This document shows, piece after piece, positions 18,481-27,398 of a stretch of DNA of 64,000 bases (position 1 is the first letter of the stretch; each line of letters starts with the position of its first letter). Where the stretch lies: NCBI RefSeq assembly GCF_020618775.1, contig NZ_JAESVB010000018.1:1-64000 (forward strand), in the 5' to 3' direction. Both the position numbers and the translations under genes were made by a program. The notes beneath the pieces are model-generated. The model searched no databases, was not told the DNA's origin, and saw nothing but the letters and a program-made list of their open reading frames with translations. The DNA is from Acidisoma silvae (GTDB taxonomy: Bacteria > Pseudomonadota > Alphaproteobacteria > Acetobacterales > Acetobacteraceae).

Positions 18481-18841
18481 CCTTGGCCATTCCTACCTTG
18501 TTACGTCACAAATGAATCATCTATGACGCAATTTGTGCTACTTTCGCACCCAATCAAAATTGGCTCACCAGAGGCTCACCTTCGAATAAACTTTTAAGGA
18601 GAGACAAGAAAATTTATTTTTGAATTCCAGATCCAGGGTATTCACCCGTCGCTAAGGCTTTTCAAGCCCCGCAGCAAAACTATTAATTTTCACGTAAAGC
18701 GCAGCTCATTCTGGGAATGGTGATGATTCACAGAGATTCGTGCCAGACGGCCGCGGCCTTCGGACTAAGCATGCGTGCCGAGATAATCCATTTTACTCCC
18801 GATTTGAGCAAGAGAAGAGATTCGCTACCGTGCTGCCTAAT
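18481..18841. other. intergenic, nothing recognised
   Basis: Sequence between the IS66 relic and the small membrane protein gene. I see no gene, terminator or repeat that I can defend. Confidence 0.4.
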
Positions 18842-19318
18842 TTATTTAAAGATTGAAAGCCATACTCCATGGAGAAGCGACGCAAGAGTAACCGAAGCAA
18901 TAGCAATGATAAGGACGAGAACAACAACCGGCGTCCATCTTGGGAGACCGGCCTGATCCAGACGCTTCTTTAAGCCGTTTGCGATCACAGTTGCTTTGAT
19001 CGGCGCTGTCACCAACGTCACATCGGGAAGCCATTCCGGAAGCGGCAGAAGTGCCGCAACTTCAGCCGCCTTTTTCTGGTTTCCTTCGTTTGAAAATGAA
19101 GCTGGACTTGAGTCTTCAATAATTTTAATTAGACGCGTTATGGTAATCTCTCTTTGCTGTCTTCCCCATCGAGCAGCCTCTGACCATGGGTCGATGCCCG
19201 AGCGTGCGAAAATTGACAGCATTGTTAATGAGGAGCCGTTCGGTTCGGTAGCTATACTAGCATACAGGAATGGGTTAAACGCTGACTGAGGAATGATACC
19301 TAAATCTCGATTGGACAC
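18842..19318 (-). CDS. hypothetical protein with C-terminal membrane anchor
   Basis: A 158-residue protein not recognised as any family. Residues 1-95 are mixed and mostly polar, with a RWGRQQREITITRLIKIIED stretch; residues about 128-150 (VVVLVLIIAIASVTLASLL) form one strong transmembrane helix close to the C-terminus, a tail-anchor-like topology with the bulk in the cytoplasm. It starts 61 nt after the stop of the glycosyltransferase gene on the same strand, so the two are probably cotranscribed. A structural or tethering role for surface polysaccharide synthesis is possible but only inferred from position. Confidence 0.55.
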   Translation of the reverse strand: MSNRDLGIIPQSAFNPFLYASIATEPNGSSLTMLSIFARSGIDPWSEAARWGRQQREITITRLIKIIEDSSPASFSNEGNQKKAAEVAALLPLPEWLPDVTLVTAPIKATVIANGLKKRLDQAGLPRWTPVVVLVLIIAIASVTLASLLHGVWLSIFK

Positions 19319-19379
19319 ACAAAGCTCCCTATTAAGATATAAAACGCGCCATCATCAAAGCCATCGGTTCGTCGGCAAT

Positions 19380-21710
19380 TTAAGCTTCACGCCTATAATC
19401 CTCAAATGCCTGGTTAGATGCTTCCTGCCGCTCTACAATGGCGATCTCCCGCAATTCGGTAAGGCTTAGGAGGTAGCAAAGAGTCGATTCCGCTCCTTGA
19501 TTTTCGTTCATACGGTCTGGATGAAGACCGTCATGGCAACCGCCGCTAAGGGAATTTGCCAGGGTTAGCGCCAAGTCGTTAGAACCGTGGAACCACGCAA
19601 AGCTGCGCATTGCCCGCTCTTGCCACACCGCATCCCCGTTACTGCGCCATGCCGCAAGACACGCTGAAATTGTTGCCGTTGCTTCGATAGGCTGTTGATC
19701 GAAGGGTTTCGGCAAGGTCATATATTGGCCGAACGTTTGAGTGCCAACTGGCTGAAATTTTCCTGTCGCGCTCGTCTGTCGTGCGATAAGCCAATCTAGC
19801 GAACTGAGCCCGGCCTCAACATAATCAGAGTTGCCGACGGCAGCGCCCGTGACGATTAATGCCTGAGGCAGGCGAGCGTTGTCATAGGAGAGTGAATGTT
19901 CAAACCACGCCCATGTCGGCGTTGCGGTATTATGTCGGAGCGACATTAGCCGGTTCGCCAGCCGTAAACGCATATCCTGTGCAAAACTGTCGTTGGGAAT
20001 AGACGAACAATAATGGTCCAAACCTAGCAGGGTAGAGGCCCAAGCCCGTGGTGATGTGAAATTATCGGCGACAGGCAGGGCAGCAATAAACAGTTCTAAA
20101 GCCCACTGGCGATAGGACGGGTCTGGATTAGATGCCATGAAGGCGGCAAGTGCCCATAGCGTTCGTCCATGACTATCCTCTGATCCAGCCGAGTCGAGCC
20201 ATTCCCGTCCGTAGCTCATAAAATTTCGGAATCTCTTTAGATCGGCATTCCATGCGTGCTGGATGAAAGCGATAAATTTCTCCACCAGAGAGTCTGGTAG
20301 TTGAATCTCCCCCAAGCCGTTGAGGGCAGAAACAAGGATGAGAGCCCTGCTGTTATCGTCTGTGCAATAGCCGTGTGCCCGATTGGGAACCGCGTGCACC
20401 GCATGTTGAAGAAGACCTGTATCGTCGCACATTCTAGAAAGGTGAATGAAGGACAATGGCGGCAGATCATTTGGTAAGAACGGTGCTGCACTGCTGATGT
20501 CGGATATCCCAACGTCGTCTAGCTGTGGAGCTTGACTAGCATCGAAAGCGGCCAGCATTCGCTTTGCTGTACGCGGCCATGTCATTGGCCGGCTAGCCGC
20601 GTAAGCTCTGTCTCGCATCATTTGTCTTCGAGCATCGCTTGTCAGCAAGGCTACGATAGCATTTGCGGTAGCTGAAGAATCGCCAAATGGCACTAACGTA
20701 CCACGGTTATCTGCCAATAGCTCTCGAGCATGCCAATAGGGCGTGGAAACTACTGGCTTGCCAAGCCCAAAACTGTAAGCCAGAGTTCCCGACGTCATTT
20801 GGGCTTCATCGAGATAAGGCGTGACATAGACATCGCACATCGAGATATACGTTAGAAGTTTGGGAACATCCACGAACTGGTCAAGGAAAATGATGCTCGA
20901 CTCCAATCCAAGTGCTTTTGTTCGATCGATTAGTCTAGAGCGATACGCTTCTTTATTCGTACGAATTAAATTCGGGTGTGTCGCCCCTAGCACGACATAG
21001 ACTGCAGATGGGCACCGTTCCAGGACTTTTGGCATAGCGTCGATCATGACTTCAATTCCCTTGTTGGGAGACAAAAGCCCAAAGGTCAGGATCACCTGCT
21101 TATCAGGGAAGCCACAAATGATCTTAGCGGCCTCCGGTTCCACGAAAGCAAAATCGGGGATTCCGTGCGGGATCACTTCAATTTTATTTTCTGGTGTCTT
21201 GTATACTGAGCGGAGAAGTTCATGGCCCTTCTTTGCCATAACAATAATCTTTGAAGACCGCGCAATAATTTTCTCCATAACGTTGCGCTGGCCTGGGGAA
21301 GGGAATTCAAGCACTGTATGGAATGTTGTGACAACAGGCATAGCCAATCGGGATAAAAGTCCCAATATGTGACTGCCAGCCTCCCCACCAAATATGCCAA
21401 ATTCGTGCTGGAGAGATACAACTTGCCACCTTCCTAAATTAAGAAAGTCGGCGGCCGCCACGTAATCATCTATGCATTGATCATTTATTTCAAAACTTAC
21501 TGTCTCTGGATAGTCGTATTCTTCATCAAAGTCGTTCATCGCGACAATACATGTTTCAAGTGCCGGCTGCGATGAAGCGACTGCTCGCTGAAGATCTGTA
21601 GTAAAAGTAGCGATGCCACATTTACGGGGAAGGGAATTTCCAATGAACGCAACACTTTTTATCGAGGTCAAGAAATATCGCCCTATTTTGAAAACAATAT
21701 TGGCGCTCAA
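19380..21710 (-). CDS. GT4 glycosyltransferase fused to hairpin-type domain
   Basis: A 776-residue two-domain protein. Residues about 15-390 are a GT-B glycosyltransferase of family 4: NSLPRKCGIATFTTDLQ at the donor/acceptor cleft, VTTFHTVL, VIPHGIPD, FGLLSPNKGIEV and a C-terminal EAQMTSGTLAYSFGLGKPVV motif with the usual Glu. Residues about 430-770 are an all-alpha region resembling six-hairpin glycosidase folds (SEDSHGRTLWAL, DGLHPDRMNENQGAESTLCY). In other bacteria such fusions sit near mannoside phosphorylase genes (recalled, not checked); none is here. The listed start is TTG; another TTG at 21671, before TSIKSVAFIG with AGGG upstream, may be the true one. Confidence 0.82.
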   Translation of the reverse strand: MSANIVFKIGRYFLTSIKSVAFIGNSLPRKCGIATFTTDLQRAVASSQPALETCIVAMNDFDEEYDYPETVSFEINDQCIDDYVAAADFLNLGRWQVVSLQHEFGIFGGEAGSHILGLLSRLAMPVVTTFHTVLEFPSPGQRNVMEKIIARSSKIIVMAKKGHELLRSVYKTPENKIEVIPHGIPDFAFVEPEAAKIICGFPDKQVILTFGLLSPNKGIEVMIDAMPKVLERCPSAVYVVLGATHPNLIRTNKEAYRSRLIDRTKALGLESSIIFLDQFVDVPKLLTYISMCDVYVTPYLDEAQMTSGTLAYSFGLGKPVVSTPYWHARELLADNRGTLVPFGDSSATANAIVALLTSDARRQMMRDRAYAASRPMTWPRTAKRMLAAFDASQAPQLDDVGISDISSAAPFLPNDLPPLSFIHLSRMCDDTGLLQHAVHAVPNRAHGYCTDDNSRALILVSALNGLGEIQLPDSLVEKFIAFIQHAWNADLKRFRNFMSYGREWLDSAGSEDSHGRTLWALAAFMASNPDPSYRQWALELFIAALPVADNFTSPRAWASTLLGLDHYCSSIPNDSFAQDMRLRLANRLMSLRHNTATPTWAWFEHSLSYDNARLPQALIVTGAAVGNSDYVEAGLSSLDWLIARQTSATGKFQPVGTQTFGQYMTLPKPFDQQPIEATATISACLAAWRSNGDAVWQERAMRSFAWFHGSNDLALTLANSLSGGCHDGLHPDRMNENQGAESTLCYLLSLTELREIAIVERQEASNQAFEDYRREA

Positions 21711-21958
21711 TATAAATAATTAGCAAATATTTAATTATTAATCATTTAAATAAATTACACGAAATTTCGATAGTTAGATAATTTGTTTTAATTATATTGG
21801 ATTTTCCCACTGAGATTTTTATTTTCTGCGGTTCTATTGTCGATGTATGGTGCGGGTCTGTGAGCAGATTAGAGGGACTGTGAAAATGGTCGGGGTGGCG
21901 TGGCGCGGGATATGGACCCAAGGGAACCGAGGCCAACTGGCCAGCATTGCAGGCAAGA
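21711..21958. other. AT-rich upstream region of the glycosyltransferase
   Basis: Very AT-rich for the first 130 bases, as expected for the promoter region of the minus-strand glycosyltransferase gene. No specific promoter elements are called. The remainder leads into an IS5 relic. Confidence 0.35.
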
Positions 21959-22061
21959 GCAAGTGCTATCCAAGTAATTTGACCGGCGAAGAGTAGGAAC
22001 GAATCCGGCCGCTTCTACCCAAGCGCCGAACGTGGTCGCAAAATCAACGTCGATATCTTTG
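21959..22061 (+). pseudogene. IS5-family transposase relic
   Basis: A short fragment matching the N-terminus of IS5-type transposases: KCYPSNLTGEE, an in-frame TAG at 21994-21996 where Trp is expected, then ERIRPLLPKRRT. The following bases shift frame and homology ends. Only the start of the gene is left. Confidence 0.6.
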
Positions 22062-22073
22062 AGGCTCATAAAC

Positions 22074-22165
22074 GAGCGACATCACCCCGGAATATAGGGC
22101 GACATCAGATCGGAACGGTGGGCGACATCGCGTCGGAATGTCTGGACGACATCATCGGAATACGC
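22074..22165. repeat. four direct repeats of a ggcgacatc...cggaa unit
   Basis: Four consecutive copies of a 22-24-nt unit can be aligned: gagcgacatcaccccggaat, gggcgacatcagatcggaac, gggcgacatcgcgtcggaat and ggacgacatcatcggaatac. Unit spacing and form match the multiple transposase-binding repeats at ends of IS21-family elements. No istA or istB lies beside it, so it appears to be an orphan end. Confidence 0.6.
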
Positions 22166-22677
22166 AAAAAACTGACATCCGTTCACGGACTTCCATTAAA
22201 ATCTGCGTTGGGTGGCATTCAGTTCGATGGGAACGGCTGCGGCAACATTCCATGCCCCGTCGGTTTCAGCTTGATGACCGATGTCCAGGAGGGAGTTCAG
22301 CCCGCCTCCCCTCTTGCTGGACGAAATCCCTAAAGTTCTTGGTGATACGCTCCACTCGCACCTATAGAAAGGCCCGGGGCGCGCGCTAGCCCCAACGGAC
22401 TATTGCGGAACGATCCCAGGCCAATGCACGATAACAACGTCGTAGCCAGTGAGGTTCTTCGCGGGGAGCTCGGCGATCTCCGCTGGGTGAGCGTCCGAAT
22501 GCCAGGAGGGACGCCTGAGGCTTCTTGACTGAGGGCTAGGCGTCCCGACGCTCGCCGCCTAACATTCCTAGATGCCTGATTGTGAGTTGCCACATAGATT
22601 TTTAGCAGTTTCCGAATGTCGGTTGTGGCGCCGTCGCATAAAATTTCCGAAAGCAGCATCGTCAGAGTTCGGCCTTG
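22166..22677. other. intergenic, no gene supported
   Basis: GC-rich sequence with open frames in several phases but no recognisable protein. It probably belongs to the decayed element whose end repeats lie at 22074-22165. Confidence 0.35.
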
Positions 22678-23241
22678 TCAGCGACTATACTGCACGAGTT
22701 CCGCGTCGGCCCTCAAATACAGCGGATGCTTAGGAGAACCGTCGGCGTTCTGACCAAGGCAGAGCAACGTGTGACCATTGTTTCTGAGGGCCGTCTCGAC
22801 ACCTTCGGTATAATGCGCCAGCGATGAATGAAGGCGCCCCCAGCACGCGACAATGATTTCGGCTTTCGAAGCGAGCCGAAGGATCGCGGGCAGATTGGCC
22901 TTGCTGACCGGAGAATAATCCAACCGATGTAGAGTCTTTGAGTCCGTGATACGGACATCCAGGACATTGGCCTTGGCATAGCCGCATAAGCCCATTCTCT
23001 CGGCTCGCTTCCATTCCCTTAGGCAGGTTGGATCATCGACCAGATGCGAGGCGGTCGATGGGTTCATACCAATAAATAGCGCGTAGCGGTCAGTTTCTCC
23101 CCACGTTCGCCAGAGCTCCTGGCGGTAGCGGCCACATTTGCTAAATTTGGCACGGCCAATAACGTGACCAGGCAGAGGAATGCTTGTTTTCCCGCCGGGC
23201 GAATGGACTGCCTTCGGAATTAGCGTAGTCGATGAAGCCAT
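22678..23241 (-). CDS. DUF1643 family protein
   Basis: A 187-residue protein of the DUF1643 family, function unknown. Its features are clear: ALFIGMNPSTASHLVDDPT (about residues 72-90), a cysteine-lysine-rich region with YAKANVLDVRITDSKTL, IIVACWGRL and the closing LCLGQNADGSPKHPLYL. The family is fairly common in proteobacteria, often on mobile DNA. The start at 23241 (MASSTTLIP) has AAGGG eight nt upstream; the longer open frame to 23295 is not needed. The upstream segment (about 55-65, CGRYRQELWRTWG) is also family-typical. It stands alone among IS relics. Confidence 0.88.
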   Translation of the reverse strand: MASSTTLIPKAVHSPGGKTSIPLPGHVIGRAKFSKCGRYRQELWRTWGETDRYALFIGMNPSTASHLVDDPTCLREWKRAERMGLCGYAKANVLDVRITDSKTLHRLDYSPVSKANLPAILRLASKAEIIVACWGRLHSSLAHYTEGVETALRNNGHTLLCLGQNADGSPKHPLYLRADAELVQYSR

Positions 23242-23590
23242 GATATGGCCCTTAGCCAAAATGAGACCGCATGAGAAGTTGTGGAACGTAACCACAATAC
23301 CAGATTGCCAAAAACGCCATCAGCCGCCGCCCGGGCAAGTTGGCTCTCACTTGTCTCACATCTTGGCTCAAATTAGCTATGTTCCTTTAATGGGTCTTCC
23401 TCAGATTGTGGACACCGCCGCAGGCTCTCGGCGCCCTAACACACTGTGGTGTTTGAACAATTCAGGCTCAGAGGCAGCAGGGAAATTGAATTGCTGGTGA
23501 AAGCTCGGATACGATGTTTTACCTGAGCTCTTTCAATGCCTTGTGCAAGCATCAAGGTCCTGTTTGCCCACAGTTTGAGGCAGACCCGCT

Positions 23591-23608
23591 TTACGGAATA
23601 TTGGCACC
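23591..23608. repeat. 18-bp motif shared with 39059-39076
   Basis: ttacggaatattggcacc here and ttacggaatattgacacc at 39059 differ at one base. Each lies where a 5'-truncated gene begins (dnaE2 here, LysR there), suggesting an IS or rearrangement border. Confidence 0.4.
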
Positions 23609-24346
23609 CGCCGTGCCAGCGTTAGCCGCCGGGCGATCGAGGCGCTCGCCGAGGCGGATGCCTTTGCTAGTCTCGGCCAGGGCCGCGCGCCGTCATGTGG
23701 GATGCCAAGGCGATCGAGCGAGACATCCCGCCCCTGCTCCGTCTTGCTGAAAGCAGCCTCGGCGACGCCCCCTTGATTCAGGAATCGACCGCGGTCTTGC
23801 CGGCCGAGGCGGCCGGGCAGCCCGTTGTCATGGATTATACAGCGACCAGTCTGACATTGCGCCAGCACCCTTGCCCTTCCGCGTCCGATGCTGACGGAGC
23901 TCGGCTTCCACGACACAAGGCCTCTTAACACCGCGCGCACCGGCACCTCTATCCGGCTACCGCGGCTCGTACTGATGCGACAGCGCCCTGGCACCGACAA
24001 GGGTATCGTCTTCGTGACGCTCGAGGACGAGTTCGGGATCGCCCACCTGGTGATCTACACCAATGTCGGCGAACGGGTCCGCTCGGCCATGATCGATGCG
24101 AAGCTGATTGTGGCCAAAGGCCGTATCGAACGCGCAACCGAGCATGCCAATGCCGATCACCCATCTCATCTGCGTCGTCTCTTCGACCGCAGCGATCCCT
24201 TGCCGACGCTCGGCGTTTCGGAAAGCAATCCTCGCTGGAACGAAGCCAATCTCGGCCGCGCAGATGAAGTGCGCCGGCCCAATCCCGGCTCAGTGCACCC
24301 CAAAGCTGCGATGCCGGCCAGCAGGGATTTTCGATTATGGCACTAA
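23609..24346 (+). pseudogene. dnaE2: dnaE2 (imuC) 3' remnant
   Basis: The last quarter of an error-prone DNA polymerase III alpha subunit, the translesion polymerase of the ImuABC mutasome. Scattered over three frames are RRAIEALAEADAFASLG, ERDIPPLLRLAESSLGDAP, AAGQPVVMDYTATSLTLRQH, and then a longer frame with RLPRLVLMRQRPGTDKGIVF, VTLEDEFGIAHLVIYTNVGE, RWNEANLGRADEVRRPNPGS and a final SRDFR. These are characteristic of the DnaE2 C-terminal OB region. At least three frameshifts and the loss of the catalytic part make it non-functional. imuA and imuB are not here. Confidence 0.75.
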
Positions 24347-24675
24347 AAATCGAGCCAATCCGCCAGCAGCGCTTGCCGAATGGCAGCATCTACGCCACCT
24401 CTGCATCAACCAAGGATTGGATGTCTATGAAACCGGACCTCGAAACGGAACTGCATGCGACTGTCGCAAGTCTGCGCATCAAAGCGTCCTGCCATTAGCT
24501 CCTCTTGCTCGCCCTTCTACCGGAGCTCGAGGTGCACCAAAAGCGAGCCTTGCAGGAGCGGCTGTCCGATATGGAGCGAGCGGAGGTCGCAACGTCAAGC
24601 TTTGACGATGAACTCCAGATGGAAACCGAAACCATGCGATGGATCCGCGCCGTGCGTGAAGCGCTCGAGGTCTGA
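24337..24675 (+). pseudogene. hypothetical gene with one internal stop
   Basis: A 113-codon frame starting inside the last codons of the dnaE2 remnant (MALKIEPIRQQRLPNGS). An in-frame TAG follows RIKASCH, after which protein-like, acidic helical sequence continues (LLLLALLPELEVHQKRALQE ... ETETMRWIRAVREALEV) to a TGA at 24673-24675. CAG to TAG would explain the stop. The family is not recognised. Confidence 0.4.
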
Positions 24676-24845
24676 ACGCTTAATCTTTGGTCCCGACGTT
24701 CAGAAAACAGCGTACTCGAGTGCAAATCCCTTGATTACATAACCCGCGTCCAACCTGTACTTTGGACAACGAATACTTTCAGCGGGATTGCCACAACTGA
24801 AACCGTGGCAGAAGCCCCGCTGACTTTAACTCCAACCAGTTGGCG

Positions 24846-25040
24846 CTAATTGAGGGCTTTCACCGAGGTTTCGACATCGTCAGGTGTGACGCCTTCCCAT
24901 CCCTGCACGCGCTCAGCAGCGATAGCGCAAGCTTTCGCGCGGGCATCCAGGAAGCACGATGCAGAAATTCTGGTGAGACTTACTGCCTCACTCTGGTCTG
25001 CTCCGGTGTGTCGTGAAAGTTCAACATTATAGATCGGCAT
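24846..25040 (-). CDS. hypothetical small protein (64 aa)
   Basis: A short ORF with protein-like composition: PIYNVELSRHTGADQSEAVS followed by an alanine-rich helix (DARAKACAIAAERVQGWEGV) and an acidic end (TPDDVETSVKALN). The ribosome site is weak (GGA about 9 nt before the ATG). No family is recognised and no operon partner is nearby. Confidence 0.4.
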   Translation of the reverse strand: MPIYNVELSRHTGADQSEAVSLTRISASCFLDARAKACAIAAERVQGWEGVTPDDVETSVKALN

Positions 25041-25814
25041 CGAATTTTTCCGTTTGGCTAGAATTGAAATCAGGTCAGTCGACTAAAACCACCAATCAGT
25101 TGACGAACGAGGGCTACACGCTCGCCCGCTCAAGATACGGGGCTACCTCGAAAGGGGATGCTAGAAATGTCGTGAGGAAAACTACCTAATAAGTTTAATG
25201 GCCATATGGATTATACGAAATCTTGGGAGAGACTGATCAGATCGGAAGCGGCCACAGTGACGATATCGATCGTTTCAACCGACCGATGCGAGGCCTGCCA
25301 GCGAGCGGTCGGTTCTAAGGGTTTCGATTGCTCGTAAGGCTGAGCTTTGACCTCAGGCAGCATGACGCACCCGGACCTGCAGTCCTCGGACCGGCTTCGA
25401 ATTGCGTGGGTGCCTGGCTGCCAGCGCGATCCGATTTTGTCGCTAAACATATCGCGCAGCAGCACCAGAGCGGTGACTAATCGATTTGGCGGCACGCTTC
25501 AGGCTTAGCCCAATATCCTCACGATCAAATTGGCCGTCCGGCGCGACGCTCCCTTTGTGCCCGGACAATGGCGTAAACCCCGGTGTTACCGATGCCGAAC
25601 GAATGGATTCATGGCGGCCACTCATCTGATGCTTCAACCGTCTGCACTGATTATCGAAGTAATTGCCTCTCTAATTTAGGCCCACGACCAACTTTGTTAC
25701 AAAGCATAGTAATTAAGCGCCGCTCAATCACCTTAAGATGATTCGCGGATCGTCCGCTTCTAGTTCTAGGTTAGCTAGAGTTCTTGTAAAGACCACTAAT
25801 ATTGGCAAATTAGC
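25041..25814. other. intergenic, upstream of pao operon
   Basis: 774 bases without a supported gene. Two short overlapping frames at 25211-25637 have no recognisable content. The right end must hold the paoABC promoter; I could not identify it. Confidence 0.4.
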
Positions 25815-26408
25815 ATGAGCCTTCCAGATGCCACTCGGCGGACGATTCTTGGCAGCGCTGCGACCCTGGCGACACTGCCGGCTGGGTTAAAGGCACAGGC
25901 TGGCGAAGTCGACAATCACCCTGAAAAATTTGGTCTTAAGTCAGTCATCCTACAGGTGAACGGGCAACAGTTTAGCCTAGATATCGAACCAAGGGTGTCT
26001 CTCCTCGATGCCCTCCGCGAATATATCGGTTTAACAGGCACGAAAAAGGGCTGTGATCACGGTGCCTGCGGCGCTTGCACCGTTCACATCAATGGTAGGC
26101 GGATTGTTTCCTGCTTGGTCCTGGCGGCGCGTAGCGAAGGCAAAGACGTTGTTACGATCGAAGGCCTTGCTCACGGTGATGAGCTGCATCCAGTGCAAGC
26201 AGCTTTTTTACATCACGATGGTTTTCAATGTGGTTACTGCACTCCAGGCCAAATCATGTCCGCGGTAGCTCTTCTCGAGGAAGGGCACGCAGGTTCGGCA
26301 GACGAGATCCGTGAATGGATGAGCGGCAATATCTGCCGCTGCGGCGCCTATCCGAATATCGTGACCGCGATTCAGGATGCATCCGGCCAACTGTCTGAGA
26401 AAGCCTGA
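25815..26408 (+). CDS. paoA: aldehyde oxidoreductase 2Fe-2S subunit (PaoA)
   Basis: The small iron-sulfur subunit of a periplasmic molybdenum aldehyde oxidase. A twin-arginine-like signal ([15 protein letters not shown]) occupies about residues 7-22. The plant-ferredoxin-type cluster ligands appear as [16 protein letters not shown] (about 75-90), and the second 2Fe-2S cluster as [10 protein letters not shown] and [10 protein letters not shown] in the C-terminal helical domain. Electrons pass from the Mo site through these clusters to FAD in PaoB. It is first in a tight three-gene operon; paoB starts 1 nt after its stop. The ribosome site before the ATG is poor. Confidence 0.92.
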   Translation: MSLPDATRRTILGSAATLATLPAGLKAQAGEVDNHPEKFGLKSVILQVNGQQFSLDIEPRVSLLDALREYIGLTGTKKGCDHGACGACTVHINGRRIVSCLVLAARSEGKDVVTIEGLAHGDELHPVQAAFLHHDGFQCGYCTPGQIMSAVALLEEGHAGSADEIREWMSGNICRCGAYPNIVTAIQDASGQLSEKA

Positions 26409-26409
26409 G

Positions 26410-27387
26410 ATGCAAAGCTTCTTGATCACCGATCCGCCCAGTCTATCGGATGCCACGATCTTAGGTGGCGTTCCAGGGGCGACCTTCATTGCGGGTGGCA
26501 CTGATGTGATGCAGCTCTTAAAAAACAATGTCATCGCACCGCGCCAGCTGATTGATCTTGATAAGCTCAATCTTTCTAACATCACAAACGATCATGGTGA
26601 GTTAAGACTTGGTGCCCTTGCAACCATGGCCGATGTCGCTGCTCATCCAGTAATACGAGCAGATTGGCCCGCAATTTCTCAAGCGCTGCTACTCTCGGCG
26701 TCACCACAAGTTCGCAATATGGGAACCATGGGTGGCAACCTCTTGCAACGGACACGTTGCTTGTATTTCCGCGACAATGGTTTTGCCTGCAATAAGCGCG
26801 CGCCTGGGAGCGGCTGCCCGGCTATCGCAGGAGACAGCCGTGACCTTGCCATTTTCGGGACAAGCTCGCACTGCATCGCAACCCATCCTTCCGATCTGCC
26901 CGTCGCTTTGATGGCGTTCAATGCAGAAGTAGAACTGCAAGCGCCCGGGGGTGCTACGCGTCGACTTCCTTTGTCAAAACTCTATCGCCTCCCTGGGACA
27001 ACACCTCATATTGAGACCAATCTTCAGCCGGGCGAGCTGATTACGGCTGTCATACTGGCGGCTCAGGGCGTTAGCCGTCGTTCGACCTACTTGAAAGTGC
27101 GTGACCGTACGAGCTTCGCTTTTGCGCTCGTCTCCGCAGCTGTGGCGCTCGACATCGAAGACGGCACAATCAGGGATGCGCGCGTCGCCCTTGGCGGGGT
27201 CGGCACCATGCCATGGCGGGCGCCTCTGGTAGAGATAGCGTTGCGGGGACAGACGCCGAACGATCAAGTGTTTGAAACGGCGGCCCTCAAGATTGCGGCT
27301 GGGGCAGAAACCACGCAGATGAATGCTTTTAAGATCAGGCTGGCACAGAGAATAATCGTGCGCGCCTTGCAAACAGTCTCTGCCTGA
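26410..27387 (+). CDS. paoB: aldehyde oxidoreductase FAD subunit (PaoB)
   Basis: The flavin subunit of the PaoABC-type aldehyde oxidase, 325 residues from the ATG at 26410. FAD-binding signatures are [15 protein letters not shown] (about 18-33) and [20 protein letters not shown]. It carries the extra cysteines that bind a 4Fe-4S cluster in E. coli PaoB ([25 protein letters not shown], about 115-140), a feature of this subgroup. The C-terminal CO-dehydrogenase flavoprotein domain is complete. Start follows the paoA stop by one base, so translation is likely coupled. Confidence 0.92.
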   Translation: MQSFLITDPPSLSDATILGGVPGATFIAGGTDVMQLLKNNVIAPRQLIDLDKLNLSNITNDHGELRLGALATMADVAAHPVIRADWPAISQALLLSASPQVRNMGTMGGNLLQRTRCLYFRDNGFACNKRAPGSGCPAIAGDSRDLAIFGTSSHCIATHPSDLPVALMAFNAEVELQAPGGATRRLPLSKLYRLPGTTPHIETNLQPGELITAVILAAQGVSRRSTYLKVRDRTSFAFALVSAAVALDIEDGTIRDARVALGGVGTMPWRAPLVEIALRGQTPNDQVFETAALKIAAGAETTQMNAFKIRLAQRIIVRALQTVSA

Positions 27388-27398
27388 GGACCGTGCAA

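Noticed and set aside
22074-22165. Possible CRISPR array
   Set aside because: The four units are contiguous, diverged and without unique spacers; no cas genes are nearby. IS21-type end repeats fit better.
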